DNA of 64,000 nucleotides from the NCBI GenBank assembly GCA_963751165.1, contig CAVVTP010000015.1, positions 930,001 through 994,000 of the forward strand. The letters run 5' to 3'. Within the stretch, counting starts at the first letter, position 1; each line of letters starts with the position of its first letter. The stretch is from Roseiarcus sp963751165 (GTDB lineage: Bacteria; Pseudomonadota; Alphaproteobacteria; Rhizobiales; Beijerinckiaceae). The notes beneath the pieces were generated by a model. It made no database searches. It worked only from the letters and a program-made list of their open reading frames with translations, and had not been told where the DNA came from. The position numbers and the translations under genes are program-made. Below, piece after piece: positions 1-8,841 of the stretch.

Positions 1-242
1 TGCGGCACTGGCTCACCGAGCCGCGAAGACCACCGGCTGCGGTGGGAAACCCTCCCTGTTGAGCCGCGCGAACGAGCCGTGCGGCAAAATTCATTGACCT
101 TCCTGCTTCCCTGCATAGCGGGAGGCCCTGAGCTGCGCAAGACGCGCCCCCGGCTGATTTCTGGACAAAGGCACGGTGTTCGCGGACAGTTCTTGAGCGC
201 CGGCCAAGACGGGCTTGCGCCCCTCCGCCGGTCATCCACAAG

Positions 243-507
243 ATGCCGGGCGGACATGTTCGCGGCGGTCCGAATATCGATTGGGCGGTGGCCGGCGGCG
301 CCGACGTCATCGACAAAACCGGCAAGCCGCTCGACTTTTTTTCAAACTGGCGGCGCGATCCTCAATTGCGTGTCCGGCGCGGACGGCGCACTCTTCTGCT
401 GCGACACGGGTCCGCTCGTCGTCACAGGCTCGGCGACCACCAATCGGCTCATCCGGGTCGCGGTCGGCGCCGGGGAAATGCCGCTCTATCGTGGCGCGAT
501 CGGTTGA
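243..507 (+). pseudogene. SMP-30/gluconolactonase-like C-terminal remnant, frameshifted
   Basis: Two reading frames join at a run of seven T (336-342). The upstream frame gives DWAVAGGADVIDKTGKPLDF. The +1 frame after the run gives GGAILNCVSGADGALFC and ends in a MPLYRGAIG-like tail with a TGA at 505-507. Read together they resemble the last blades of an SMP-30/gluconolactonase-family beta-propeller, which would hydrolyse a sugar lactone to the acid. No start or N-terminal half is recognisable to the left, so this is a fragment. The context supports the reading: a sugar-acid dehydratase-like gene begins 12 bases after its stop. An unrelated fold is possible because the match is from memory of family C-termini only. 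Confidence 0.35.
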
Positions 508-518
508 GGTCCGGAACC

Positions 519-1661
519 ATGAAAATCGCCAAGATCGAGGCCATTCCGGTCAGCTATCCGGAGCCGAATGACTTCAACGCGCTCCGCCATCTCTGCCTCG
601 CCAAGATCACCGCGGACGACGGGCAGGTCGGCTGGGGCGAGTCGATCACGCAATTTCCGGAAGCCAATTTCGCGGCGAAGGCGATCATCGAAGGCATGGC
701 GCCGAACCTGACCGGCAAGGACCCCGTTCAAACCGAGACCCTGTGGCGGCAGAACAAGCAGCAAGCCTGGTGGTACGGCTATCATGGCGGCATCGCTTCC
801 TACGCCACGGCCGCCATCGACATCGCTTTATGGGACTTGAAGGGCAAGGCGCTCGGCCGGAGCGTGCTCGATCTGCTCGGCGGCCCGGTGCACGAGCGCC
901 TGCCGGCGATCGCCTCCTGCCACGCGCATTATGAGTTGATTCCCGATATGGCCGCGGAGACTGCCGAGTGGCTATCGACCGGGCTGCAGGGGCTGAAGAC
1001 CGGCTTCGGCAAGCGCGGCAACGCGCGCCTCGGTTACGATCACGATCGTGACGTCGCCTATGTGAAGGCGATGCGCGAAGTGCTCGGCGACAAGATGCTG
1101 ATGATCGACAACGGCATCGCCATCAAGTGGGACGTAACTGACGCCGTGCGGCGCGCCAAGGCGATGGAGGAATACAATCTCGCCTGGATCGAGGAGCCGC
1201 TCGGCGCCTGGGACCCGGAGGGCTACGCCAACCTGCGCGCCAAGACCACGACGCGCATTGCCTACGGCGAGCGCGAGTGGACGCTCGAACAATTCGAACG
1301 GGTGCTGGCGACGGGAACGGTCGACGTGGTCGGCGTCGATCCCGGCCGCGCGGAAGGCATCACAGGGTTCAAGAAGATCGCCGAGCGTTGCGAATTCTAT
1401 CGCCGCCAGGCCAACGCGCATGCCTGGTCGTCGGCGATCGTCACCGCGGCGAGCCTGGCGATTTCATTCAATTCGCCGGCCTGCAAGCTGTTCGAGTTCA
1501 AGCCGCTGCGCAACCCGATGCAGCACGATCTGGTGACCAAGCCGTTCGAGCATGTGGACGGCTGGGTCTATCCGCCAACCGGCCCCGGTCTCGGCATCGA
1601 AGTGATCGAGGATGTCGTGAACAGCTTCCGCAGCGAGAAGGTTCTGTCGCAAATAAAATGA
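519..1661 (+). CDS. Mandelate racemase/muconate lactonizing (enolase superfamily) protein
   Basis: A 380-residue enolase-superfamily enzyme, probably a sugar-acid dehydratase or racemase that abstracts the proton alpha to a carboxylate using Mg2+. The three metal ligands are visible with family spacing: D197 (MIDNG), E225/E226 (WIEEP) and E251 (YGERE). A lysine sits in GLKTGFGK (K160/K165), where the family has its KxK base, and a histidine follows in NAHAWSS. The N-terminal capping domain covers about residues 1-125 and the barrel the rest. The ATG at 519 starts the family's usual MKIxKIEAxPV opening; the reading frame is open further upstream, but that part encodes the lactonase fragment in another frame. 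It heads a co-directional catabolic run. Substrate cannot be read from sequence. Confidence 0.9.
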   Translation: MKIAKIEAIPVSYPEPNDFNALRHLCLAKITADDGQVGWGESITQFPEANFAAKAIIEGMAPNLTGKDPVQTETLWRQNKQQAWWYGYHGGIASYATAAIDIALWDLKGKALGRSVLDLLGGPVHERLPAIASCHAHYELIPDMAAETAEWLSTGLQGLKTGFGKRGNARLGYDHDRDVAYVKAMREVLGDKMLMIDNGIAIKWDVTDAVRRAKAMEEYNLAWIEEPLGAWDPEGYANLRAKTTTRIAYGEREWTLEQFERVLATGTVDVVGVDPGRAEGITGFKKIAERCEFYRRQANAHAWSSAIVTAASLAISFNSPACKLFEFKPLRNPMQHDLVTKPFEHVDGWVYPPTGPGLGIEVIEDVVNSFRSEKVLSQIK

Positions 1662-1725
1662 TCCAGAAGCGACACGACATGCGAGACGCGGATACGGACA
1701 ATCGGAGCCAGGGGCCGGAGGCGAA

Positions 1726-2772
1726 ATGACCCGGAAGGCGCGCATCGGCGTGATCGGCGCCGGCTGGTGGGCGGCGGTCAATCACTTGCCGGTGCTGAAG
1801 GCGAACGGCGATTGCGAGATCGTCGCCGTCAACCGCCTGGGCTCTGAGGAACTCGCCGAGCTGCAGCGGAAATTCGAGGTTCCGCTCGGCTTCGAGGATT
1901 ATCGTGCCATGCTCGATGAGGTCGCGATGGACGGCGTGGTGATCTCGTCGCCTCATGTGCTGCATTACGAGCACGCAGTCGCTGCGCTCGCCAAAGGCTG
2001 CCATCTGCTGGTGGAAAAGCCATTGACGACCACCACCGCCGACGCCCGCGACCTCGTCGCGAAGGCCGACGCCGCCGGGAGACAGGTGATCGTGCCTTAC
2101 GGCTGGAACTTCAAGGGTTGGACCGACGAGGCCCGGGCTCTGGTTGCTGACGGTCGGATCGGCCGGATCGAGCACGTCGTGCTCCAGATGGCCTCGGCGC
2201 TGGAGGACCTTTTTGCCGGCCAGCCGATGAAGGAGACCGAGGGACACATGTTCCGTCCTCCGCCTTCGACCTGGGCCGATCCCGCGCGGGCCGGAGGCTA
2301 TGGCTGGGGCCAGCTTGTGCATGCGCTGGGGCTCTTGTTCCGCATTGCCGATCTCGAGCCGGCCCGCGTCTTCGCCATCACCGGCAAGTCGTCGACCGGC
2401 GTCGACTATTACGATGCCGCGGTCGTGCAGTTCGCAAACGGGGCGACCGCTTCCGTCTCCGGTTCGGCGACGATGCCCAAGCACCGGGGCAATCAGATCG
2501 ATCTGCGCATCTTCGGCTCCGAGGGCGTGCTTCTGCTGGACATCGAACGTGAGCGCCTGGAAGTGCGCCGCCGCGATGGACGGGATACCGTCGTCGAAAT
2601 GCCCGCCGGTTCCGGCGCCTACACATGCGAAAAGCCGTTGAACGCCTTGGTCGACATTTGCCTTGGCCGACAGGTCGAGAACCAGTCGCCGGGCTCGGTC
2701 GGCATGCGCGCAGTCGAGGTTCTCGACGCGCTCTATCGGTCCGCGCAGTCCGGCCGTCTCGAGGAGGTGTAG
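1726..2772 (+). CDS. Gfo/Idh/MocA family oxidoreductase
   Basis: A 348-residue NAD(P)-dependent sugar dehydrogenase. The Rossmann motif GVIGAGWW lies at about residues 8-15, and the family EKP motif is at 97-99 (VEKPLTT). The second half is the mixed alpha/beta substrate domain typical of Gfo/Idh/MocA. An AGGCG ribosome site lies just before the ATG at 1726. It follows the dehydratase-like gene by 64 bases in the same direction and probably oxidises a sugar, inositol or derived keto-sugar in the same route. Length is normal for the family. The specific substrate is unknown. Confidence 0.9.
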   Translation: MTRKARIGVIGAGWWAAVNHLPVLKANGDCEIVAVNRLGSEELAELQRKFEVPLGFEDYRAMLDEVAMDGVVISSPHVLHYEHAVAALAKGCHLLVEKPLTTTTADARDLVAKADAAGRQVIVPYGWNFKGWTDEARALVADGRIGRIEHVVLQMASALEDLFAGQPMKETEGHMFRPPPSTWADPARAGGYGWGQLVHALGLLFRIADLEPARVFAITGKSSTGVDYYDAAVVQFANGATASVSGSATMPKHRGNQIDLRIFGSEGVLLLDIERERLEVRRRDGRDTVVEMPAGSGAYTCEKPLNALVDICLGRQVENQSPGSVGMRAVEVLDALYRSAQSGRLEEV

Positions 2773-2881
2773 CGGTTTTGCTGTGCTTCCTGACCTTGGA
2801 TTTTCCCTTTGCGCCCACGCTATATGATGCAACTCCGAGCGTCGATTCTGCGACGGATGCTCGCATTGAAAAGAAGGCGAA

Positions 2882-3676
2882 ATGAGCGGAAAGGACCTGC
2901 GTCGCGGCGGCCTCGACCGGCTTACCGTCGAAGATATCCTGACGCCGGGATTTTCGACGCCATGGGATGCGCCGACAATCCCGCCCTTCCCTTTCACCTT
3001 CCGCAACGTCGAGGTGCTGACTTTGGCGTGGCGGACTCGCGAGGCGGCGGTCGCGCGCCTGCTGCCGCCGCCGCTCGAGCCGACATCGGACGTCGTGCTC
3101 GCTCATGTCTATCGGATGAACGACGTCGATTGGCTCGGCGCCTACGGTGAGAGCAATGTGTCCGTCGGCTGCAGTCTTCCTGGCGCGGGCGTAACGGGCT
3201 CTTATTCGCCCTATCTGTTTCTGTCGTCCGATGTCGGTGTCGCGCACGGCCGAGAGGTGCACGGTCAACCGAAGAAACTCGGCGAACCCGTCCTAGAAAT
3301 TCGTGGCGACCTCATTGTCGGCATCGTCAGGCGCAACGGGATCGATGTCCTGACCGGAACCATGCCGACCAAGCAATGGCCGGATGCTCTCGACAGCCTG
3401 ACACGGCATTTCGATTTCGCCCTCAACATCAACCTGAAAGCGGTCGACCATATCGACGGCCGCCCCGCCATCCGTCAACTGACCGCGCGTCGACTGACCG
3501 ACGTGCGCGTTCACGAGTGCTGGGGCGGACCCTGCACCGTCGAATTGCGCCCGAATGCTCAGGCGCCGATCCATCGCCTTCCTGTCGTCGACATGCTCGA
3601 CGGCCTTTACTGGCGCGCCGACTTCACGCTTGTTCCAGGGCGCATTATTCACGACTATCTCCAGGCAGGGACCTGA
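2882..3676 (+). CDS. Acetoacetate decarboxylase family protein
   Basis: A 264-residue protein of the acetoacetate decarboxylase fold. The hallmark is GREVHGQPKKLGEP: the lysine pair K131/K132 lies where the Schiff-base lysine of acetoacetate decarboxylases sits in a PKKLG context. The upstream PYLFLSSD stretch also fits the family. Members include true beta-keto-acid decarboxylases and enzymes acting on larger keto acids, so decarboxylation or a Schiff-base aldol/dehydration reaction are both possible. Placement between a sugar dehydrogenase and a hydroxyacid dehydrogenase suggests a keto-acid intermediate of the same pathway. Start ATG 2882 is preceded by GAAGG. Confidence 0.85.
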   Translation: MSGKDLRRGGLDRLTVEDILTPGFSTPWDAPTIPPFPFTFRNVEVLTLAWRTREAAVARLLPPPLEPTSDVVLAHVYRMNDVDWLGAYGESNVSVGCSLPGAGVTGSYSPYLFLSSDVGVAHGREVHGQPKKLGEPVLEIRGDLIVGIVRRNGIDVLTGTMPTKQWPDALDSLTRHFDFALNINLKAVDHIDGRPAIRQLTARRLTDVRVHECWGGPCTVELRPNAQAPIHRLPVVDMLDGLYWRADFTLVPGRIIHDYLQAGT

Positions 3677-3712
3677 CAGGAAGTCGCGCCCGCCGGCTGG
3701 AGCGAGGCTGCA

Positions 3713-4762
3713 ATGAACCGGAGCGAAATGCCTTTGCGTCTCCATCTCCTCACACCCGACGCGCAGTATCCCGACAATGGCGAGATCGAGCGGCACACCG
3801 CCGGGCCGAACGTCGACTGGACAATCTGTCGTGAACGGAAACTCGAGCGCCTTCCCGCCGACGCTCTCGCGCAGGCGGATGGCCTCGTGACGTGGCACGA
3901 GATGCGGATCGACGCCGACCTCATTGCCAAAATTCCAAAGTGCCGAATCATCGTCCGCGCCGGCGTCGGTTTCGACCAGATCGACCTGGAAGCCGCTGGC
4001 CGCGTCGGTATCCCGGTGTGCAACACCCCGGATTATGGCACGAGCGAGGTCGCCGACCACGCAATCGCGTTGATGCTCGCGCTGACCCGGGGCATCGTCT
4101 GCTTTCATGAGCATCTTGTTCAGGATCCCGTCGGCGGGTTTGACAGCGCGCTGGCGCCCCTCGTGCGCCGTTTACGCGGGAGAACCTTCGGCGTGGTCGG
4201 CTTTGGCCGGATTGGCACCGCCACGGCGCTTCGCGCCAAGGCCTTCGGCTTCAGAGTTGTGGGTTTCGATCCCTATGTTTCGGCCGGGACCGAAATCGCG
4301 ATCGGCATCGAGCGCGTGGGTTCGCTGGAGGCGCTCCTCGAAGCCGCCGATGTCGTCAGCCTTCATTGTCCGCTGACCGCGGAAACGAGGAGGATGATCG
4401 GCGCGGAAGCGTTCCGGCGGATGAAGTCGAGTGCAATCCTCATCAACACCGCGCGCGGCGAAGTCGTGGATGTTCCGGCGCTGATCGCGGCGCTTCGCGC
4501 GGGCGACATCGGCGGCGCTGGCATCGACGTGCTGCCGACGGAGCCGCCTAACCCGCATGACGAGGTCGCGGTCGCCTATCGCGATCTCAAGGCGGCCGGA
4601 GTCGCCGATCGCCTCATCCTGACGCCGCACGCGGCATGGGCGAGCCCGGAAAGCCGCGCCGACGCGCGGCGTCTTGCGGTCGAAACCGCCGTTCTGTACC
4701 TGGCCGAAGGACGGCTGCGCAATCTTGTGAACGGCCCTTTCCTGGCGGCGGCGAGACGCTGA
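3713..4762 (+). CDS. D-2-hydroxyacid dehydrogenase (NAD-binding)
   Basis: A 349-residue D-isomer-specific 2-hydroxyacid dehydrogenase, interconverting a 2-keto acid and a D-2-hydroxy acid with NAD(P)H. The dinucleotide motif GFGRIG is followed by the acidic residue of FDPY. The catalytic arginine is in NTARGEV, the glutamate in the DVLPTEPP region, and the histidine in LTPHAAW. This is the full family architecture: a split catalytic domain at the two ends and a coenzyme domain at about 110-300. It lies 36 bases after the decarboxylase-like gene, so it is probably co-transcribed. It resembles the phosphoglycerate dehydrogenase/CtBP branch; substrate unassigned. Confidence 0.9.
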   Translation: MNRSEMPLRLHLLTPDAQYPDNGEIERHTAGPNVDWTICRERKLERLPADALAQADGLVTWHEMRIDADLIAKIPKCRIIVRAGVGFDQIDLEAAGRVGIPVCNTPDYGTSEVADHAIALMLALTRGIVCFHEHLVQDPVGGFDSALAPLVRRLRGRTFGVVGFGRIGTATALRAKAFGFRVVGFDPYVSAGTEIAIGIERVGSLEALLEAADVVSLHCPLTAETRRMIGAEAFRRMKSSAILINTARGEVVDVPALIAALRAGDIGGAGIDVLPTEPPNPHDEVAVAYRDLKAAGVADRLILTPHAAWASPESRADARRLAVETAVLYLAEGRLRNLVNGPFLAAARR

Positions 4763-4944
4763 GCGCTTTCGGCGCAGCCTCCGAAGCCGGCATAGCCGAA
4801 GAGGAGTCTGCTGGTCGGCCCGCCTGGAATTCGTCTGGCCAGGCCGCGCGACTGGCGCCATCATCCTCGCCGCTGTTCGGAATTCCCGCGGCCCAAGGCG
4901 AAGGGGTCGTTCAGGACCAAAAAATTGGCTGGAGGTTGTCGCCG

Positions 4945-5970
4945 ATGAATCCGTTCGAAACAAGAAAGCTCGGGAAGACTGCGGTCGAGCTCACCCAGCT
5001 GGGCTTCGGCAGCGCGCCGCTCGGCGAACTCTTCGTGCGGGTCGACGAAGCGACGGCCGCCGCCACGCTGCAGGCAGCCTGGGACGTCGGCATACGCTAC
5101 TACGACACTGCGCCCTATTACGGGCGGGGTCTGGCCGAGATCCGTTGTGGCCGCTTCCTCGATACGAAGCCGCGGTCCGAATTTGTTCTGTCGAGCAAGG
5201 TGGGGCGCTGGTTCTTTCCGCCGGCCAAGCCGCAAGAGTTCCAAGCCGAGCCTTGGGCCGGCGGGCTCCGCTTCGACCACGTGCATGACTACAGCTACGA
5301 CGGGATCATGCGGTCCTACGAACAGTCGCAAATGCGGCTCGGCATGAACCGCATCGACCTGTTGCTGATTCACGATCTCGACTTCTGGTTCCATGCAACG
5401 GAGGCGAAGGTCTCGGCCTATCTCGGCCAACTCTTCACCTCAGGCTGGCGGGCGCTTGATCAGTTGCGCTCGCACGGTCTTGTGCGCGGCTTGGGCGCGG
5501 GAATCAACGAACTGGGAATGATGCCGCGGTTCCTCGATGCTGTCCCGCTGGATTTCTTTCTGGTGGCGCTCCGATATACGCTGATGGAGCAGGATGTTCT
5601 GAACGAGGAGTTTCCCCGCTGCGAGCGCGCCGGGGTCGGCGTCGTGGTCGGCGGCGTGTTCAATTCCGGGATCACCGCGACGGGTTCGATACCGGGCGCC
5701 AAGTACAATTACAGCGATGCGACGCCCGAACAGATGGATCGGGTCGCAAAAATCAAATCCGTGTGCTCGGCCCACGACGTGCCTCTCCCAGCGGCGGCGC
5801 TCCAGTTCCCGCTCGCTCATCCGATCGTCGCATCGATCATCCCGGGCGCAATCAGCCCGGATCAGGTCCGGCAGAACGCCGAATACTGCCGCCATCCGAT
5901 CCCGGCATCGCTCTGGTCGGACCTGAAGAGCGAAGGCCTGATCTCGCGCGACGCGCCCACGCCGAAGTGA
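4945..5970 (+). CDS. Aldo/keto reductase (aldose 1-dehydrogenase-like)
   Basis: A 341-residue aldo/keto reductase. The catalytic set is visible: D54 and Y59 (YYDTAPYYG), K85 (SSKVG) and H143 (LLIHD). The sequence resembles the D-threo-aldose 1-dehydrogenase/L-fucose dehydrogenase subgroup, which oxidises free aldoses to lactones. A lactonase fragment at the left edge of the cluster would act on such a lactone. The ATG at 4945 was chosen because GGAGG precedes it by 9 bases and the alignable family sequence begins there; the frame stays open much further upstream without plausible protein. The gap to the previous gene is 182 bases, so it may have its own promoter. Confidence 0.88.
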   Translation: MNPFETRKLGKTAVELTQLGFGSAPLGELFVRVDEATAAATLQAAWDVGIRYYDTAPYYGRGLAEIRCGRFLDTKPRSEFVLSSKVGRWFFPPAKPQEFQAEPWAGGLRFDHVHDYSYDGIMRSYEQSQMRLGMNRIDLLLIHDLDFWFHATEAKVSAYLGQLFTSGWRALDQLRSHGLVRGLGAGINELGMMPRFLDAVPLDFFLVALRYTLMEQDVLNEEFPRCERAGVGVVVGGVFNSGITATGSIPGAKYNYSDATPEQMDRVAKIKSVCSAHDVPLPAAALQFPLAHPIVASIIPGAISPDQVRQNAEYCRHPIPASLWSDLKSEGLISRDAPTPK

Positions 5971-6031
5971 GGTGGGCGAAAGGGTCGGCGACCATGATTG
6001 GCCTTCCGACCATCGGCAGCGGAGTGGCGGG

Positions 6032-8728
6032 ATGCTGGACAGACTCGATTCGATCCTAGCGGTCGACAATTCAAACTTGGCGAACGACAGTGATCCGACC
6101 GAGACAGCGGAGTGGCTCGACGCGCTCGAATTGGTCTTCCGCATGGAGGGAGGCGAGCGCGCCGAATTCATTCTGTCCGCGCTTGGCCGGAAGGCCAAGG
6201 ATCTCGGTGTCCTACCCGATGTGTTGCCCTTTGGCCCGTATCGAAACACCATCCCGCTCGAAAAGCAGGCCTCGTTTCCCGGCGACCTCGAGATGGAAAC
6301 GCGGATCACCGCGATCATTCGATGGAACGCGATGGCGATGGTCATGCGCGCGAACGCGTCTCATGGCGAACTCGGAGGTCATGTCGCCAGCTACGCCTCC
6401 GTCGCCGAGATTTTTGAGATCGGCTTCAATCATTTCTTCCGCGGGACGGACGGCGAACGGGGCGGCGATGTCGTCTTTTTCCAACCCCACTCCGCCCCAG
6501 GCGTCTACGCTCGCGCTTTCCTCGAAGGGCGCCTGACGGAGGAGCGCCTGAAGCGCTATCGGCAGGAAATCGGCGCCCCAGGCCTCTCATCCTATCCCCA
6601 TCCCTGGCTCATGCCGGACTTCTGGCAGACCCCGACAGGGTCCATGGGCATCGGCCCGATCAGTGCGATCTATCAGGCGCGCTTCATGCGCTACCTGCGC
6701 GATCGTGGTCTCCTCGACACGGATAGCCGGCGCGTCTGGGGGGTATTCGGCGACGGCGAGATGGACGAGCCGGAGTTGATCGCCGGCCTCTCCCTCGCCG
6801 CGCGCGAGAAACTCGACAACCTCACCTTCGTCATCAACTGCAACCTGCAACGCCTCGACGGGCCGGTGCGGGGGAATGGCCAGATCATCCAGGACCTGGA
6901 GATGACCTTTCGCGGCGCGGGCTGGAACATCATCAAGGTTTTGTGGGGATCGGAATGGGACACGCTGTTCGCCCGGGATGTGAATCACGCGCTGCTGCGC
7001 CGCTTCGCCGCCACGGTCGACGGCAAGTACCAGACGCTCGGGGCCAGAGACGGGGCGTACAATCTGGCGCATTTTTTCGAGGAGGATCCGGAAGTCCGCG
7101 CACTGGTCGCGGAGATGTCCGCTGGCGAGATCGATGCGCTCAAGCGAGGCGGGCATGACTTCAGGAAACTGTTCGCCGCCTTCCAGGCCGCCGCATCGAC
7201 GCACGGCCGGCCGACGGTCATCCTTGCCAAGACCAAGAAAGGCTTCGGCATGGGCGGCGCCGGCGAGTCGCGAATGACGGCGCATCAGACGAAGAAGCTC
7301 GATGTCGATTCACTGCTCGCCTTCCGCGACCACTTCGCTTTGCCGCTGAGCGATGCGCAGGTTCGCAATCTCGATTTCTACCGGCCGGCCGAAGACAGCG
7401 TCGAGCTTTCCTATCTCCGCAGCCGGCGCCAGGCGCTGGGCGGATATCTGCCGGCCCGGCGCCGCGCGGCGCCGGCTGTCGCCGCGCCTGCGCTGGCAAC
7501 TTATGCGCTTTTCGCGCTTCACGCCGCCGGAAAGAAGATGTCGACGACCATGGCGGCCGTCCGTCTCATCAGCAATCTACTCAAAGACGCGACGCTCGGA
7601 CCCCGCATCGTACCGATCGTCGCCGACGAAGCTCGCACCTTCGGCATGGCGAACCTTTTTCGGCAGGTCGGCATCTATTCCTCTGTCGGCCAACTCTACG
7701 AGCCGGAAGATTCGGGCTCGATGCTCTATTACAAGGAATCGAAAGATGGCCAGCTTCTGGAAGAGGGCATCACCGAAGCCGGCGCCGTTTCGTCTTGGGT
7801 CGCCGCCGCCACGTCCTACAGCGTCCATGGCCTCGCCATGCTGCCGGTCTACATCTTCTACTCGATGTTCGGCTTCCAGCGCGTCGGCGACCTCATCTGG
7901 GCCGCCGCCGATCAGCGGGCGCGCGGATTTTTGATCGGCGCCACGGCTGGACGCACGACGCTTGCCGGTGAGGGACTTCAGCATCAGGACGGTTCAAGCC
8001 ATCTTGCCGCTGCGAACGTCCCGAACTGCCGCGCCTACGACCCGGCGTTTGCCTATGAAATGGCGGTCATCCTCGATCACGGCGCGCGCTCGATGATGGA
8101 GGAAGGCAAGGACGAGTTCTACTATATCACCGCGATGAATGAGAACTACGACCAGCCGTCAATGCCCGAGAACGCGGAAGCGGGCATCATCAAGGGCCTC
8201 TACCTGTTCGCGTCGCGCGGATCGAAGAAGGACGCCTGCTTTGTCCGCCTGCTCGGCTCGGGCGCTATCCTGCCGGAAGTCGAGGAAGCGGCAAAGATGC
8301 TGGAGGCCGAATGGGACGTTTCTTCCGAAGTCTGGAGCGCGACCAGCTACTCCGAGCTTGCCCGGGACGCCCGGGAGGCGGAACGCCACAACCGGCTCAA
8401 TCCGCTGGATGAGCCGGTCGTCAGCCATCTCGCCGCCTGCCTGCCCGGCAAAGCGGCGGTTGTTGCTGCGTCAGACTACGTTCGCGCCTATCCACACATG
8501 ATCGCCGCTTATCTGGAGGCCCGGTTCACTGCGCTGGGTACGGACGGTTTTGGCCGCAGCGACACGCGCCCGGCGCTCCGCGCCTTCTTCGAGATCGACC
8601 GCCGCTCGGTCGTGATCGCGGCCCTTTCGTCCCTTGCGAAGGAGGGCTCGATCGCGCGTGAAGTCGTGGCCGACGCCATCCAACGCTACGGCGTCGTTAG
8701 CTCGGCTCCGCCGCCCTGGACCATTTGA
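6032..8728 (+). CDS. aceE: Pyruvate dehydrogenase E1 component, homodimeric type
   Basis: An 898-residue alpha2-type pyruvate dehydrogenase E1, which uses thiamine diphosphate to decarboxylate pyruvate and acetylate the E2 lipoyl domain. The ThDP/Mg2+ motif GDGEMDEPE starts at residue 240, followed by FVINCNLQRLDGP, which is nearly invariant in AceE. MPENAEAGIIKGLY is the conserved C-domain signature. Length is close to the 887 residues of E. coli AceE. ATG 6032 is preferred over an in-frame GTG at 5972 because GGAG lies 8 bases before it. No E2 (aceF) or E3 gene follows; the next gene is on the other strand. It may serve a PDH complex encoded elsewhere. Confidence 0.95.
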   Translation: MLDRLDSILAVDNSNLANDSDPTETAEWLDALELVFRMEGGERAEFILSALGRKAKDLGVLPDVLPFGPYRNTIPLEKQASFPGDLEMETRITAIIRWNAMAMVMRANASHGELGGHVASYASVAEIFEIGFNHFFRGTDGERGGDVVFFQPHSAPGVYARAFLEGRLTEERLKRYRQEIGAPGLSSYPHPWLMPDFWQTPTGSMGIGPISAIYQARFMRYLRDRGLLDTDSRRVWGVFGDGEMDEPELIAGLSLAAREKLDNLTFVINCNLQRLDGPVRGNGQIIQDLEMTFRGAGWNIIKVLWGSEWDTLFARDVNHALLRRFAATVDGKYQTLGARDGAYNLAHFFEEDPEVRALVAEMSAGEIDALKRGGHDFRKLFAAFQAAASTHGRPTVILAKTKKGFGMGGAGESRMTAHQTKKLDVDSLLAFRDHFALPLSDAQVRNLDFYRPAEDSVELSYLRSRRQALGGYLPARRRAAPAVAAPALATYALFALHAAGKKMSTTMAAVRLISNLLKDATLGPRIVPIVADEARTFGMANLFRQVGIYSSVGQLYEPEDSGSMLYYKESKDGQLLEEGITEAGAVSSWVAAATSYSVHGLAMLPVYIFYSMFGFQRVGDLIWAAADQRARGFLIGATAGRTTLAGEGLQHQDGSSHLAAANVPNCRAYDPAFAYEMAVILDHGARSMMEEGKDEFYYITAMNENYDQPSMPENAEAGIIKGLYLFASRGSKKDACFVRLLGSGAILPEVEEAAKMLEAEWDVSSEVWSATSYSELARDAREAERHNRLNPLDEPVVSHLAACLPGKAAVVAASDYVRAYPHMIAAYLEARFTALGTDGFGRSDTRPALRAFFEIDRRSVVIAALSSLAKEGSIAREVVADAIQRYGVVSSAPPPWTI

Positions 8729-8841
8729 CGCGAAAACGAGGCGCAGCGGCAGGCGGAGCACGGCCTGCCGCTGCGAGAGCCTATTGCACTTGTGCGGGCG
8801 CCGATTCGCCGCCAGGGCGAAGCAGCGCCGCCGTGCCAAGC

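Noticed and set aside
1..78. Possible group II intron or element end (GAGCCGTGCGG motif)
   Set aside because: The motif is short and common, also at 42668, and no domain V/VI fold or reverse transcriptase is visible.
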